Of a stretch of 64,000 nt of DNA, positions 1 to 35,335 are shown piece by piece. Numbering within the stretch: position 1 is the first letter of the stretch; the number at the start of each line of letters is the position of its first letter. Source of the stretch: Cristatella mucedo (taxonomy: Eukaryota; Bryozoa; Phylactolaemata; Cristatellidae); contig WPIO01000007.1 in assembly GCA_009760855.2 (NCBI GenBank), positions 12,276,001 to 12,340,000 on the forward strand, in the 5' to 3' direction. The notes under the pieces were generated by a model that saw only the letters and a list, made by a program, of their open reading frames with translations, was not told the origin of the DNA and made no database searches. Both the position numbers and the translations under genes were made by a program.

Positions 1-185
1 TGTGTCCGTAATAGCCATGCGTTGGCTTTAACAGTAAGAGATGTCGGCCAGTTCTGGTATGCAGGTGAGGTATACCAATATACAGGTAAGGACCGACACG
101 CGTCTGGTCTATGCAGTCCGTTACAAAGCAGACAGCCATCACTTGTCTTAGGCCAATGGTAAAGTGTTTTGCTCTCTAAATTTCC

Positions 186-335
186 TATCTAATAATAATA
201 ATAATGCACTTGATAAAGCGCCCTCAGAGAACTCAATCTCTCTCTAGGCGCTTTACATTTGCTGCAAAGGAACATGGTTAGGGGGACATGCACAGGGTCA
301 GCATGCAAATGTAGTTACTTGAACTTGGTTCGTGA
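186..335 (-). mobile_element. LINE-A 3' end fragment
   Basis: This is a short antisense piece of the window's commonest repeat. It starts with an (AAT)n run, the complement of the element's (ATT)n tail, followed by the conserved terminal block that reads CTCAGAGAACTCAATCTCTC on the plus strand. The same block recurs at many places in the window (for example 8,130, 12,200, 37,680, 47,910 and 60,020). The coding part of the element is missing here. Confidence 0.75.
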
Positions 336-1425
336 GCAGATACGGAACCTCTACGTTACCAACGTGCATGTGACTCCTACCTTAATACTCTTATTGATAT
401 GCGAGTCAGCCGAAGCCAAGATAAAACACAATGAAGTGTCTTGAGTGAATGTCGAGTTCAGGCTCTTGTTTTTAATGTTGCGTTTTATAGAACCTGACTA
501 GCTTATACATTAGTCATCAGCAGCTCGACGCGATCATTTCGAGCCCTAAAACACTTACATAAAACAAGCCGTCTGGTAACTATCGTAAGACTTAATTGGG
601 ACTCGTGTGCCTCAGTCAAATTATATAAATGGGTGGCCATAAAAAAGTGCCTGGTTATCGCCGGGTACTGGATGACACTAAAAAATCAACTCGCAAAACG
701 GAGGTATTACAGCGAGCTAGTTAGAAAACATTTTAGATTGTGATCCAACGTCCCGTGTCTTCTTTCGATTGGAACTGTCTAAGTTCTCTTAGTCTCAGTA
801 TATTTTGATGCCCAGCGCGATATTGTTACGAAAAATTTAGGGACATATTAAAACACTCTCCACGTTAAGACGGAGTGGTCTTTCAAATTTATGGGTACAT
901 TGTCAGATCACAAGAATGATTGGTGAAGGGCAAGAAATGCTTCGAAACACTTAGTCAGACCTAATTTTATAAAGGCTACGCTTACAGTGTATATAATCAA
1001 ACAACCTGCAAAAATATGCTCATTCAAAAAACCCAGTATTGCTTACTGAGATGCATCTTTCAGGATCGTCGAGCGGTCGAAGTTCATTACGAGGTTTGAA
1101 TTAGAAAGTCATTTACAGAAGAGCCAAAGGTTAAGACGAATGAAAATCACTCCTTCAGCAAAGACGCCTTCAGGGACACACTTCTGAAGCTTAGGCTGCT
1201 TATGCGAGAGTGCCAGCTACCGCACCAAGTGAAGTTAACAGTAGTAATAGCATTCTAATTAATACCTGGATATCTCACACAACTCTTTCAGCATAAATAC
1301 ACTGTCTCGTGTATTAGCAATGACGTTGGCATCGACTGCACTTTGAGCCTGCTACAGAACTTACTCTTTAAGCATTTGCTCGATCGGGACAGAAGCCGCT
1401 GCTTCCCACTCCCAAACACACGCAC
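336..1425. other. Intergenic stretch with nothing recognised
   Basis: I see no conserved coding segment, RNA gene or clear repeat boundary here. The stretch lies beyond the 3' end of the kinesin gene. It may contain the decayed 5' part of the LINE-B copy that becomes recognisable at about 1,426. Confidence 0.4.
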
Positions 1426-1920
1426 ACAGAGCAAAGTTCTTACGCCGCTGACCCACAAGGCCCGCCACGGCTTGGCTCATCCACACCTAGCTGAACTGCT
1501 GCACCAGATTTAGCCTCCTCGTGCCCTCAGGTCCTGTGTGGACAATAAATTAGCTGTTCCATTCCTCTTCTTAAAGACCGTTGGCGACAGAAGCTTTAAC
1601 TCTGAAGGTCCTAGACTACGGAACTCACTGCCACAATTATAATGCAACGGCAACTACTCTCCTGCTGCCGACTATGGCTCATCCTTTCCAGCGGTCCTGA
1701 ACTGCTACTTCCATGCTACTCACTACCTTAACTGCTCTCCTGACTCTGCTATGCTTCCCACTTTCTCTTTGTTTCGTGAGATGAAGTCAGCTGGCTACCA
1801 AATGCGTACCGAGAGCCGCTTAGGCTGCGAGTGCTCTATATAAAACTCTCCTGTTTCGCACCCAAATAGTCTTTGTGGCTTTGTGGAGTTACAGACGGAG
1901 ATACATTACATTATTACATA
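1426..1920 (+). mobile_element. LINE-B 3' fragment
   Basis: This matches the 3' part of the LINE-B family, including the segments that translate in other copies to LTHKARHGLAPSYLAELLHQ and PRLWNSLPQF, but it carries stops and frameshifts. It ends with the family's TTTGTGGAGTTACAGACGG segment and a TACATTACATT-type tail at about 1,895-1,920. It points towards the kinesin gene and ends 86 bp from that gene's stop codon, so the kinesin 3' UTR may run antisense through it. Confidence 0.85.
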
Positions 1921-2005
1921 CACGCGCGAGCGAACACACACACACACCTTTCCGGTTGCAGGCAGAACACTTAAAATTACACACTAAATTAAAGTACCGA
2001 GTGAA

Positions 2006-26216
<24,211 letters not shown>

Positions 26217-26666
26217 ACCGCTCGACCGGATGGGGCGCGCGCGCGAGCGCGCGCGCAGCGGGCGTGGGGGGAGGGGGGCGTTCGAGCAAACCGACAATGG
26301 CGAGCGCAGCTATTTTAGATCGTCAGACAATTGGCTAGCACAATTACGCGGCGGCCCCGCCGCGGCCCCGCCAGGTGACTTTTCAGAGAGGCGACGGTAG
26401 AGCGCCGCACCGGTAGTTTCCCCGACGCGCGCCGTGCGTCGGCCGCCGGCAGTTCGCCGCACGCTGCATGCGGCTCGGCGGGACGCGCAGGCCGCCTACC
26501 GGCGACGAGGTGAATTGCGCTCGCTCGGCGCCGTGCCGCGGCGGCGGCGGCGGCTGCGACTGGCTGCGACTGCGACTGGCGACGGGGACGAACGGCGCGA
26601 GCGAGACTTGACGAGAACGAAGGCGCCGACAGTCAGTCGCGAGATGGCGCTCGGCGGCGCTCGTCA

Positions 26667-26704
26667 CGATGACGGTCGATGGCGGCAGCTATCGACCGTC
26701 ATCG
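26667..26704. repeat. 14-bp perfect inverted repeat
   Basis: CGATGACGGTCGAT at 26,667-26,680 is repeated in reverse complement at 26,691-26,704, with a 10-nt spacer. It lies about 450 bp upstream of the KIF12 start codon. Confidence 0.9.
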
Positions 26705-26799
26705 GAGATCATCCGGTACGAGCCAATCGGGCCGTTGCGCACCTTGCACACGGCGGCTTAGTTCGTACGTCCCTAGTTGAACTGCTGCGGCTGCGTCAG

Positions 26800-27720
26800 C
26801 ACTAGCAGCGCCCTCGGGTCCTCCCGAGGTGATATCTATGTGCGAGATTTCTTGCCCTTAAAGTCTGTCGGCGGCAAAAACTTCTGCGGACGCGGTCCGG
26901 GACTGAGAATCTCGCGAAAGTTGGACGCGATCCCGCCTGCTGCAAACTGCGCGGCATCATCTCTTACTGCGCGGCATTTTCTATTACTGAGCTGCTAGCT
27001 CCACGGCTAAGCGTCGATCAGATCCCTGTACCGGATTAGAGACTACCTCCTGCGGTGGCTAGTTAAAGGCCTTGCACGCCCCTGGTTCTATCTAGAGTGG
27101 ACTATTGTAATAAAGCTTGGGTAGGGATACCAAAAAATGGTCATTAAGCCTATGCAGCTGTTACAAAATATTGCTGCGAGGTTGGTTAATGAGTCAAAGA
27201 AAGTCAGCCTCGTGCAGAAAGAGATTACGTTCTTTGATATCGCTAAAAAAATGTATTGTTATTATTACGTGTCACATTGCAGAAGAAGCTTCGATAGCTC
27301 CAGCTTGATCGTCGGATACAGAGCCGATATAGATAGTGATAGATGTCTAGGAAAGCGAAATTCCTATGCTGACCCGACAGGCTCGCTAGGGCTTACGCCA
27401 TCCGTATTTATTAGGCTTTGCGTGCACTATTGAAAACGTTCCTGTGTACCGCCTACATAGTCGTTATGCTTTTGTGGAGTTACGGACGGAGAAACATGAC
27501 ATCGGGTTGAACTGTTACATTCGCTTCAGCCTCTTCGTGCAGCCTTCTGGTCCTCTATGTGCAAGAAATTATTTAAAGCTTTATTGTTTCACTTAAAGAC
27601 AGTAAGTGAAAGATATTTTTCTCTGCGGGTTCTAGACTGAGGAACTCACTTTCCACACTGTTCATGCTAAGAAATCTTCGTACCTGCTGCCCACTCGGAC
27701 TGACTTATCCTTTCCAGCCG
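26800..27720 (+). mobile_element. Two broken LINE-B pieces
   Basis: The plus strand at 27,137-27,200 reads KPMQLLQNIAARLVNESK, equivalent to the RPLQLTMNMAARLV of LINE-B. A family 3' end (GTGGAGTTACGGACGG) is present at about 27,470-27,495. A second piece with the TCTAGACTGAGGAACTCAC segment follows at 27,515-27,720. From 26,800 to about 27,080 I recognise nothing. Confidence 0.7.
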
Positions 27721-28700
27721 GAATGTAATGTAATGTATCTCCGTCTGTACCTCCACAAAGTCATAAAGACCGCGTGGTTGTTACGCAGGAGAGTTTTGTA
27801 TAGCGCACTCACAGCCTAAGCGGCTTTCGGTACGCATTCGGTAGCCAACAGACTTAGTCTCACGCAGCAAAGAGAAAGTGGAAAGCATAGCAGAGTCAGG
27901 AGAGCAGTTGAGGTAGTGAGTAGCATGGAAGTAGCAGCTCAGGACCGCTGAAAAGGATGAGCCATAGTCGGCAGTAGGAGAGTAGTTGTCGTTGCGTAAG
28001 AATTGTGGAAGCGAGTTCCACAGTCTAGGACCTGCAGAGCTAAAGCTTCTGTCGCCAACTGTCTTTAAGCGGAGGAATGGGACAGCTAATTTATTGTCCA
28101 CACAGGACCTGAGGGCGCGAACAGGCTGAAACTGATGCAGCAGCTCAGCTAGGTACGAAGGAGCCAAGCCGTGGCGGGCCTTGTGGGTCAGCGTAAGAAA
28201 TTTGCTCTGTATCCTTTGCTCAACCGGCAACCATCCTAGCTCTTTCAGCAAAGGAGACACGTGCTCAAACCTCTGGGACTTGAAGACTAGCCTTGCAGCC
28301 ATATTCATAGTCAGCTGCAGTGGCCTCATAGCTTTCTTTGGCAGCCCAGTCAAAAGGGAATTACAATAATCAAGCCGAGACAGAACTAAAGAGCTAGTTA
28401 AATTTTTTACAAGCCACTGTGGGAGACGGCTCCTAATCTTGGATAGGGATCGGGTGTGATGGCTAGCTGTAGAAGCATACTTCTGAATGAAGCCATTGAA
28501 ATTGAGGCAGCTGTCGAAAACGACACCTAAATTTCGAGCACGTGGTGATGGTCGCACAATAGCATCACCTATTAGAAAAGCAAAGCCTTTTAATCGAGCC
28601 ACACGCTTAGGATGTCCTATGAGCAGCAGTTCGGTTTTATCATAACTTAATTTCAGGAAGTTTTCCGACATCCAGGATCGAATATCGCCAAGGCAAGCGT
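27721..28700 (-). mobile_element. Young LINE-B copy, 5'-truncated
   Basis: The tail AATGTAATGTAATGTATCTCC is at the left end. An open frame of about 300 codons (minus strand, 27,781-28,690) covers the part after the RT catalytic site: DIRSWMSENFLKLSYDKTEL, SPRARNLGVVFDSCLNF, VLSRLDYCNSLLTGLPKKAM, HKARHGLAPSYLAELLHQFQ and PRLWNSLPQFLRN. It is 5'-truncated and lacks RT motif FADD/YADD, so it cannot move by itself. It is almost identical to the copy at 34.3-35.3 kb. Confidence 0.93.
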
Positions 28701-28714
28701 GCATGCATTCATAT

Positions 28715-28935
28715 ACTGGACTTCGCCCTGTCGACTTCGCTATGCATCTAACTTTCTACTTGCTGCGTGAGATGAATTCTGATGGCTAACATTTGCTCAT
28801 CGAAAGCCGCTTAGACTTCGAGAGCAGAAATTCAGAAAAATCGCCGGCGTAATAATAATAATAAAGAATATTCACAGTGCCCTTAGATAACTAACTTGCT
28901 TTCTGAGCACTTCAATTAGGCGTCATCCCCAATAA
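28715..28935. mobile_element. LINE-B scrap (+) followed by LINE-A terminal scrap (-)
   Basis: A piece like the LINE-B 3' ORF end (TTGCTGCGTGAGATGAATTC, 28,758-28,777) runs to about 28,840. An (AAT)n run and an antisense LINE-A terminal block follow (28,850-28,925). Confidence 0.65.
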
Positions 28936-29089
28936 GTCATCTTGGCTTTGCGGGATCGCAGATGGATATGTACGCATTTGCACACGTACTCGAACATACG
29001 ATACAACCTGACGACGAGTAGGGACACCGATAGAGACACGCTCATGTGCACGCATCGTGCTCACGCAGATACACTCATTTTAGCCTGCA

Positions 29090-29355
29090 TCATAACACAC
29101 CTATTTAGGACAGCATTTAGTGGGTCCCTGCGATTCGTCCTTCATGTGCTGACACTGTGCATGCTGCCACTAACCACATTTGCATGCTGACCCTGTGCAT
29201 GTCACCCCTAACCATGTTATTAATTTTGTTTGTTTATCAAGCATGATATTACTCACCATTCAATTGCATTTCCCTTTGCAGCAAATGCAAAGCGCCTAGA
29301 AAGAGATTAAGCTCTCTGAGGGCGCTTTATCAAGTGCATTATTATTATTATTATA
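29090..29355 (+). mobile_element. LINE-A 3' end, sense orientation
   Basis: It begins inside the last codons of the ORF (ACACACCTATTTAGGACAGC), runs through the 3' UTR and ends in the terminal block CCTAGAAAGAGATTAAGCTC and an (ATT)n tail at 29,339-29,353. It serves as the reference for the LINE-A 3' end. Confidence 0.9.
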
Positions 29356-29700
29356 ACTAAAAAACTTCAGATTTATAAATGACACTGTTATATAAGCGTG
29401 CGTGTGTGCGTGCGTGTGCGCTTGTGCGCGCGCTTTCACGAGCGTGCGTGTGTGCGTGCGTATATGCAGTATAAATGTTAGATTGAGTATGCATATGAAT
29501 ATGTCTTAAATAGGTGAGCACATAGCATGCTCACACTTCGTATATACTGGTATATTCAGTGTACATTGTATATACGCATGCAAATACACAGGTTTTCATA
29601 TCGTATGCCCACCGATGCGTACATTTTCTAAACCAGTATGTATAGGTATATACTCTGTATACAGGTATGTGTACGTACTGAAGAAGAACTACCTGTACAG
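29356..29700. other. Low-complexity GT/TATA-type spacer
   Basis: GTGCGT-type runs occur at 29,397-29,460, and repeated TATAC/GTATA steps occur at 29,535-29,680. No gene was recognised. Confidence 0.5.
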
Positions 29701-29704
29701 ATCA

Positions 29705-29845
29705 CCTAACCCAAAAACAGCCTCATTTATACGGCGGCAGAAGAGCCTTGACTGGTATCGCCCTGTGTGAGCACTCGAACCTACGATCTGGATCGCCAAG
29801 ACCGAACACCTTACCCCTGGGCTTAGACGCAGGAGTAAGGTGCCT
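29705..29845 (-). mobile_element. SINE-2 copy
   Basis: In antisense the SINE-2 tail (CCTCATTTATACGGCGGCAG) comes first, then the complement of a tRNA-like box B (GCACTCGAACCTACGATC) and box A (CACCTTACCCCTGGGCT). Confidence 0.75.
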
Positions 29846-29956
29846 GCCTGTATTTATACTCTCGCTGTCTCACTTTCACTTTGTTGCGCCCTTACTTGTT
29901 CTGATATCTTTAGCATTTTCTATTGGCAGAATAATTCCGAAAGGCAGACAGTCAGA

Positions 29957-30078
29957 GAGAGGTGGAGGTAGGGAGGTGCAAGGAAGGGAGGTAGGGAGGT
30001 GGAAGGAAGGAAGGGAGGGAGGGATGTAGGAAGGAAGGTAGGAAGGTAGGCAGGGAGGGAGGGAGGGAGGGAGAGGCA
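29957..30078. repeat. GGGAGG/GGAAGG purine tract with G-quadruplex motif
   Basis: An almost pure purine stretch ends in five GGGA units (30,053-30,072). Five tandem G3 runs with one-base loops satisfy the usual G-quadruplex pattern. It borders the GC-rich island that follows. Confidence 0.9.
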
Positions 30079-30079
30079 T

Positions 30080-33000
30080 CGAAGAGGATTGCCGCGGCTC
30101 TGGCCACAGACTCTCGCTCCGGTTACCGAGGAGACGAACGGAGGGCGCCACGCTACGTAACTGACGGCGACATGACGCGCGTACAGCGGGCGCGCGCTCC
30201 GAGCGCCGGCAGCGCCACACCGCGGCCGACGGCCGAGCGATACAAGCGCCGCATTCGCGTCGGACGCGTCGGACGTCCAGAGCGCGGGACGCTACGCTCG
30301 TCACGTCAAGGTCAGCGACGAGTCAGCGACCGCGAGCGCGACCGCTTCGACGCTGCGGGGCGGCCGCCGGTCAGCGCCGCCGATGCAGGCGCTGCGGCTC
30401 GCGGGCGGACCCAATAAATGGCGGGCGACTAAGCGACGAACGACTACGACGGGGTCGGACGACTAAGCGACGAACGCAAAGAGGGCGAAGCGAGCGATTC
30501 CCGCGGCGCCGCCGCCGCCTCGCAATGCGCCCGCAACGTCGGCGACAGTGCGCGCGTCAGCGGCGGAGCTGCGAAAAGCCGGCTCCGCCGAGAAGAGAGC
30601 GCGATGACGGACGCGCGCGCCCTCTACGCACTGGCTGCTCGCCAAATACCAGCGCAGCGGCCGCATCCGCCCGAGCTCACTGACCCTATTGACGATCTAC
30701 CCGTGAAGCGGCGATTCGCGGCCTCCATCGCTTCCGACGTCGACACTCCGCCGAGGCCGTTCGGCGCGTCCGGGCTGAGCGAGCGCGCGCCGCCGCCGCG
30801 CGCGGAAATCGGCGCGGCTCCTCCGCTCGCTCTTACGGAAGGCCGTCCCGGCAGGGCTGGCCGGCGGCGCGTGCTCCAGGTCGCCGCTCCGCGCGGTTCG
30901 CGCTCTCCGCACTCTCCGCGCGCCGCTGAGCCGCTCGCGTCTCAGCGTCTCGTTCTTTCCCCCTACCTCCGTCGCGACTCCCGCCGCCGCAGCGCGCTCT
31001 CCAAAGCCGGCGGCTTCGTCAGGAACGCGAACGGAGAGCGCGGCGGCGTCGGCAGCTCCGTAGGCCTACGAAGCCGAGCCAATCCGTGCCCGAGCGCGAA
31101 GGCTAGCGGGCGCACGCCCCGTTGCCGCGGTGACGGTTGCGGCGGTCGAGGTTGCGCGCAGCGGGTGGCGGCGGGCTCGATTACTCGAAAACAACCCTTG
31201 GCCGCGGCGGCAGCCCGATTGAGAGCGCCGGCGGTCTCCTAGGGCTTCGTCGGTTGACCTCTCACCCCGGAAGCGTCGACGGCGCGCTTCGCGGCGGGCG
31301 CACTGCCCGAGATCTGCCGTCGCATCCTCTCCTCGCGCGCTTGCCGACCGGCCGGAGACGCGGACGGAAGGCGGGCTCGCGCAGGCGCGCGAGTCCCACC
31401 CCCGCCGCGCTCCACCAGCGTCCACCACCCCAGCGAGCGCGCGCACCGCGTTCTAAGCGCGAAGCGGCGGAGCGCGCGCGCGCGCGCGCCGCGCCACGCC
31501 GTCTCCGTACAACACGAGGCCGCGACCGCGAAATGCCGCCGCCGCACGCCCGCTGCACTTACGCGCGGCCGCGAAAGCACTTAGCCAACCGCGCTCCATT
31601 TGCGCACAAAGCTGGACCGAGCTCGCCTCTGACTGGACGCGGCTTTTTTTAGCGTGCACTCGCGCGCCCGTCGAGCGCGGCTCGCGGGGCACGCCGTCGG
31701 GCGAGCGGAGATTCGCCAGGCATTCTGCCAGACGGGCCGAGTCGGCTCGGTAGCGGCGGGTGCCTATCCCCCTGTCACCCTGCCCACGCCCCCTCCCCCC
31801 AAGCGCTGCACGCTGCTGCCGGCGGAGCTCCGAGCCTCCTCCAACCCTCGCTTGGCCCGCGCGTGCGCCGTTGCTTCCGGTTGAGAAACGACGCCAAGCC
31901 AAGGTCGATTCTTTTTTGCTGGCAACGCGGTGTTGCTTCGTCCGCTTCCGATGACGCATAGACGTAAGCTAAGCCAAGCGGCAGTGCTTTCCGCGCGCTC
32001 AAGCCCGTGTCTAAAAGTTTGGGCATTCAACCAACGAAGACGTGAGCCTTGAGTTCGGATGTGGCGAGGTGGATCACTTTGAGCTGCTCTAGCGTCGCCT
32101 CGACGAGTGAAGCGCGGCTCAGGAAGAGCGAGATCGAGGCGCAAGTCGGCGGAACGTCGCGATCGTGCTAGATCGCGCTGCTACAGCGAGCCGCTGGGGG
32201 AGCGCGCCCTCGGAGGAGCAGCGCTCTCGGCAGCAACCGGCGCGTCCTCGCGCCGCCGCAGGCCCCGCCCCCGTCGCCTCCGCCATCGCGCAGCGTCGGG
32301 GGCGGCGGCGGCGGCGGCGGCGCGCTCCCTTCGGATCGGCGCATTGCGCTGCAGCAATCTGCCGCCGCCGACATCGCCGCTGGACGCTCACCTGCCGCTC
32401 GTGCTGGCGCCGCCGCTGGCCGAGCCGTCGACGACGGCTGCGGCGCCGGAATCCCATACGTTTCCTCCGCGGGTGAACTTTTTCTTAGTGCCGTCTTCGG
32501 CTTCTCGGAGAATCCCGTTGTCGTCGTTCGCGGCGGCCTCATCGGTCACCCTGCCGTCCATCTTCTGAGCGACACCTGCATCGTTAGCCGACCAGATAAA
32601 CGCGCGTCGCTCAGGCGAGGCGGCGGCGGCGGCTCACATCGCGACGAGCGACGCGCCTTGGCATCGAAAAAGACCTGGGAAAGACGCGATTGCTGCTGCG
32701 ACGCGCGACGCGCTGCTCTCGCGCCGCAAAAGCGGTCCCGGGCTCTGGGGTTTTTTCAGAAGTTAGGCTCCAATCGGCACGAGAGCGGTAGTGCGACTGA
32801 CCGCAAGCCAGCCAGTGGCGGGCAACTGGTCAGCTCGGCTCGGCACGGCACTACATTCTTCGCGAAGCAGCGCAGGAAATGCAATGGACTCGAATCTCTA
32901 GCGCGTCTGTATGTATCGTTGAATTTACGATCGCCTCTCTGTCCCAACCATTTCTTTTCTGACAGAAATCTGAACTACTCGAGCGATCGCATCGATTGAC

Positions 33001-33700
33001 TCCGTTAGATCGATTGACTCTCTCCGATAGATCTGACCGATCCGAGCAATTGCATCGAATGCCTCTGCGGCCCGGAGCCGCAGACCGCCGATGCCGATCG
33101 CGCGCCGCCTCTACGCAGACGTATGGGTGGGTGGGGGGTCTGACGTGCTCTCGCAGTGCAAATGTTTCTTTTGGAACCGCGACACACGCGTCAACAGCAT
33201 TTTCTTCAGCAGCAGCGGTGCGGCTTACGAGATTAGCTGCCCGACTAAGCGAGCGCAGCTGATAAGGCCTGCGCAGCGGAACTTTTTTTTTTCTTAAGCC
33301 GCACTCAAATCCGCCTACACGTCTGCCGGCGCGCGACTCGTCTTCTGTCGGTTCCAGGGGTCAACAGCCGCTGCAGTCAACTTCCGGACTCGCTCAGCCG
33401 TCGCTGCTGACAGGCGGCGCCGTTCAACGTGAAGCAGCGCAGGGCGGCTGTGAAATTGCGGGTCGTTTTATTGGACGCAGTGTCGACCGAGCGGCGAATC
33501 GTGAGGAGAGCTGCTTCCGCCAGGAGCAGCGGGGGGGGGCGTGGAAATGCTGCTCCAAACGCGCGGCGGCAGCGAGCCCTCGTCGTGCACGAGCAAGCGC
33601 GTATCGAGCTGAGGTGAGCACGCCAAATCAAACACGAAGACGCGTAGCTAGTGGTTAGTGAGGCCAGTGGCTACTAGCGTGCACTGAATCGTCCACAGGT
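30080..33700. other. Large GC-rich, CpG-dense island without a recognised gene
   Basis: About 3.5 kb are very rich in GC and CpG. Many long open frames exist on both strands, but they are Arg/Ala/Pro-rich, low in complexity and overlap each other, as expected from base composition. The only segment with start-plus-donor structure and balanced composition is the minus-strand candidate exon at 32,392-32,561. The island could be a promoter of an unrecognised gene. Confidence 0.5.
32392..32561 (-). CDS. Candidate first coding exon, unknown gene
   Basis: An ATG in a fair context (CAGAAGATGG) opens a 56-codon segment beginning MDGRVTDEAAANDDNGILRE, with a charged middle (AEDGTKKKFTRGGNVW) and a Gly/Ser/Ala-rich end. 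It runs straight into a good donor, GGCAG/GTGAGC, at 32,392/32,391 in phase 2. Its composition is far less biased than the surrounding shadow frames. I do not recognise the protein. A coding-like segment at about 32,050-32,125 on the same strand (EATLEQLKVIHLATSELKAH) could be a later exon in matching phase, but its acceptor and donor are poor. Confidence 0.3.
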
Positions 33701-33849
33701 ACTCACTCAAAGCAAAAAACCGGAGCAAAAAAGAAGTTCACTGGGTAGAACGGAAAGCTGGAAGCCGAAGCAAATGAAATGCGTCTGCAATGGAGCGGAA
33801 AGAGAAGCGGCAGACCATGAGGCATGCGGCAGACCATCATGCACTAGCG

Positions 33850-34075
33850 TGCAGACGATGTGGCAGCTACGCCATTGACCAGATCGACCAGACGAGCCGC
33901 TGAGCTATGTAGCAAAAGTTTCAGACGATAAAGGGCAAGCGCTGGGAGACCCGAATCGAGAAAATTATAGTAATAGAGATGCGATGACAGAAACACGTGC
34001 GGAACTAGTTTGGCTGCCGCATTCTTTTCTAATCCCCGGCGATGCCACATTACTCCAACGAGCGTCTCATTCACT
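33850..34075 (-). mobile_element. Diverged LINE-A fragment
   Basis: The minus strand reads AKLVPHVFLSSHLYYYNFLD then SGLPALALYRLKLLLHSSAA, an altered form of the family's KLVHAFVTSRLDFCNSLLAG segment. No tail is visible. Confidence 0.65.
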
Positions 34076-34340
34076 AACCGGTCGCTGGCGAGAAATCGCA
34101 GCCAGGTGCGCCGTCGCGTGTTCCGCGCTTTTCGTAGCCGACGCAAAGCGACGCTTTCGGTCGTGCGAAAATCTACGCTGCACCCGACAGCTTAAATACG
34201 AGAGAAACTCGACGCACCTTCGTTTTTTTTCTCCGCTAATCGCTTCAGCGTGCCGCAGACGGACACGCGGCGTTCGTCAGTACACTCCGGCACTGTCGCG
34301 GCAGAACTCGCGAGCGAACCGCGCACGCGCTATATCTGTC

Positions 34341-35335
34341 TGTCTGTCTGTATCTCCGTCTGTAACTCCACAAAGTCATAAAGACCACGTGTTTTTTACT
34401 CAGGAAAGTTTTGTATAGCGCACTCACAGCCTAAGCGGCTTTCAGTACGCATTCGGTAGCCAACAGACTTCGTCTCACGCAACAAAGAGAAAGTGGGAAG
34501 CATAGCAGAGTCAGGAGAGCAGTTGAGGTAGCGAGTAGCATGGAAGTAGCAGCTCAGGACCGCTGAAAAGGATGAGCCATAGTCGGCAGTAGGAGAGTAG
34601 TTGTCGTTGCGTAAGAATTGTGGAAGCGAGTTCCACAGTCTAGGACCTGCAGAGCTAAAGCTTCTGTCGCCAACTGTCTTTAAGCGGAGGAATGGAACAG
34701 CTAATTTATTGTCCACACAGGACATGAGGGCGCGAACAGGCTGAAACTGATGCAGCAGCTCAGCTAGGTACGAAGGAGCCAAGCCGTGGCGGGCCTTGTG
34801 GGTCAGCGTAAGAAATTTGCTCTGTATCCTTTGCTCAACCGGCATCCATCCTAGCTCTTTCAACAAAGGTGACACATGCTCAAACTGATGGGACTGGAAG
34901 ACCAGCCTTGCAGCCATATTTATAGTCAGCTGCAGTGGCCTAATAGCTTTCTTTGGCAGCCCAGCCAAAAGGGAATTACAATAATCAAGCCGAGACAGAA
35001 CTAAAGAGCTAGTTAAATTTTTTACAAGCCACTGTGGGAGACGGCTCCTAACCTTGGATAGGGATCGGGTGTGATGGCTAGCTGTAGAAGCATACTTCTG
35101 AATGAAGCCATTGAAATTGAGGCAGCTGTCGAAAACGACACCTAAATTTCGAGCACGTGGTGATGGTCGCACAATAGCATCACCCATTAGAAAAGCAAAG
35201 CCTTTTAATCGAGCCACACGCTTAGGATGTCCTATGAGCAGCAGTTTGGTTTTATCATAATTTAATTTCAGGAAGTTTTCCGACATCCAGGATCGAATAT
35301 CGGCAAGGCGAGCATTCAGTTTCTCAGTTGCTCCG
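34341..35335 (-). mobile_element. Young LINE-B copy, 5'-truncated
   Basis: The left end has the GTATCTCCGTCTGTAACTCC terminus, with a CTGT-type run in place of the usual ACATT tail. The minus-strand frame (34,396-35,335) is open for over 310 codons and reads TEKLNARLADIRSWMSENFL, then the same segments as the copy at 27.7 kb, which it matches almost base for base. The start of the long open frame beyond 35,335 is flanking GC-rich DNA, not element. Confidence 0.93.

Noticed and set aside
30604-31242. 212-codon plus-strand open frame in the GC-rich island
   Set aside because: It has an ATG, but the composition is Arg/Ala/Pro-biased, there are equally long frames on the other strand and no recognisable motif. 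Chance openness in GC-rich DNA is likely.
32040-32130. Second exon of the candidate gene (minus, EATLEQLKVIHLATSELKAH)
   Set aside because: The phase would fit, but the only acceptor is a GAG and no good donor follows. It is kept only as a remark on the candidate first exon.
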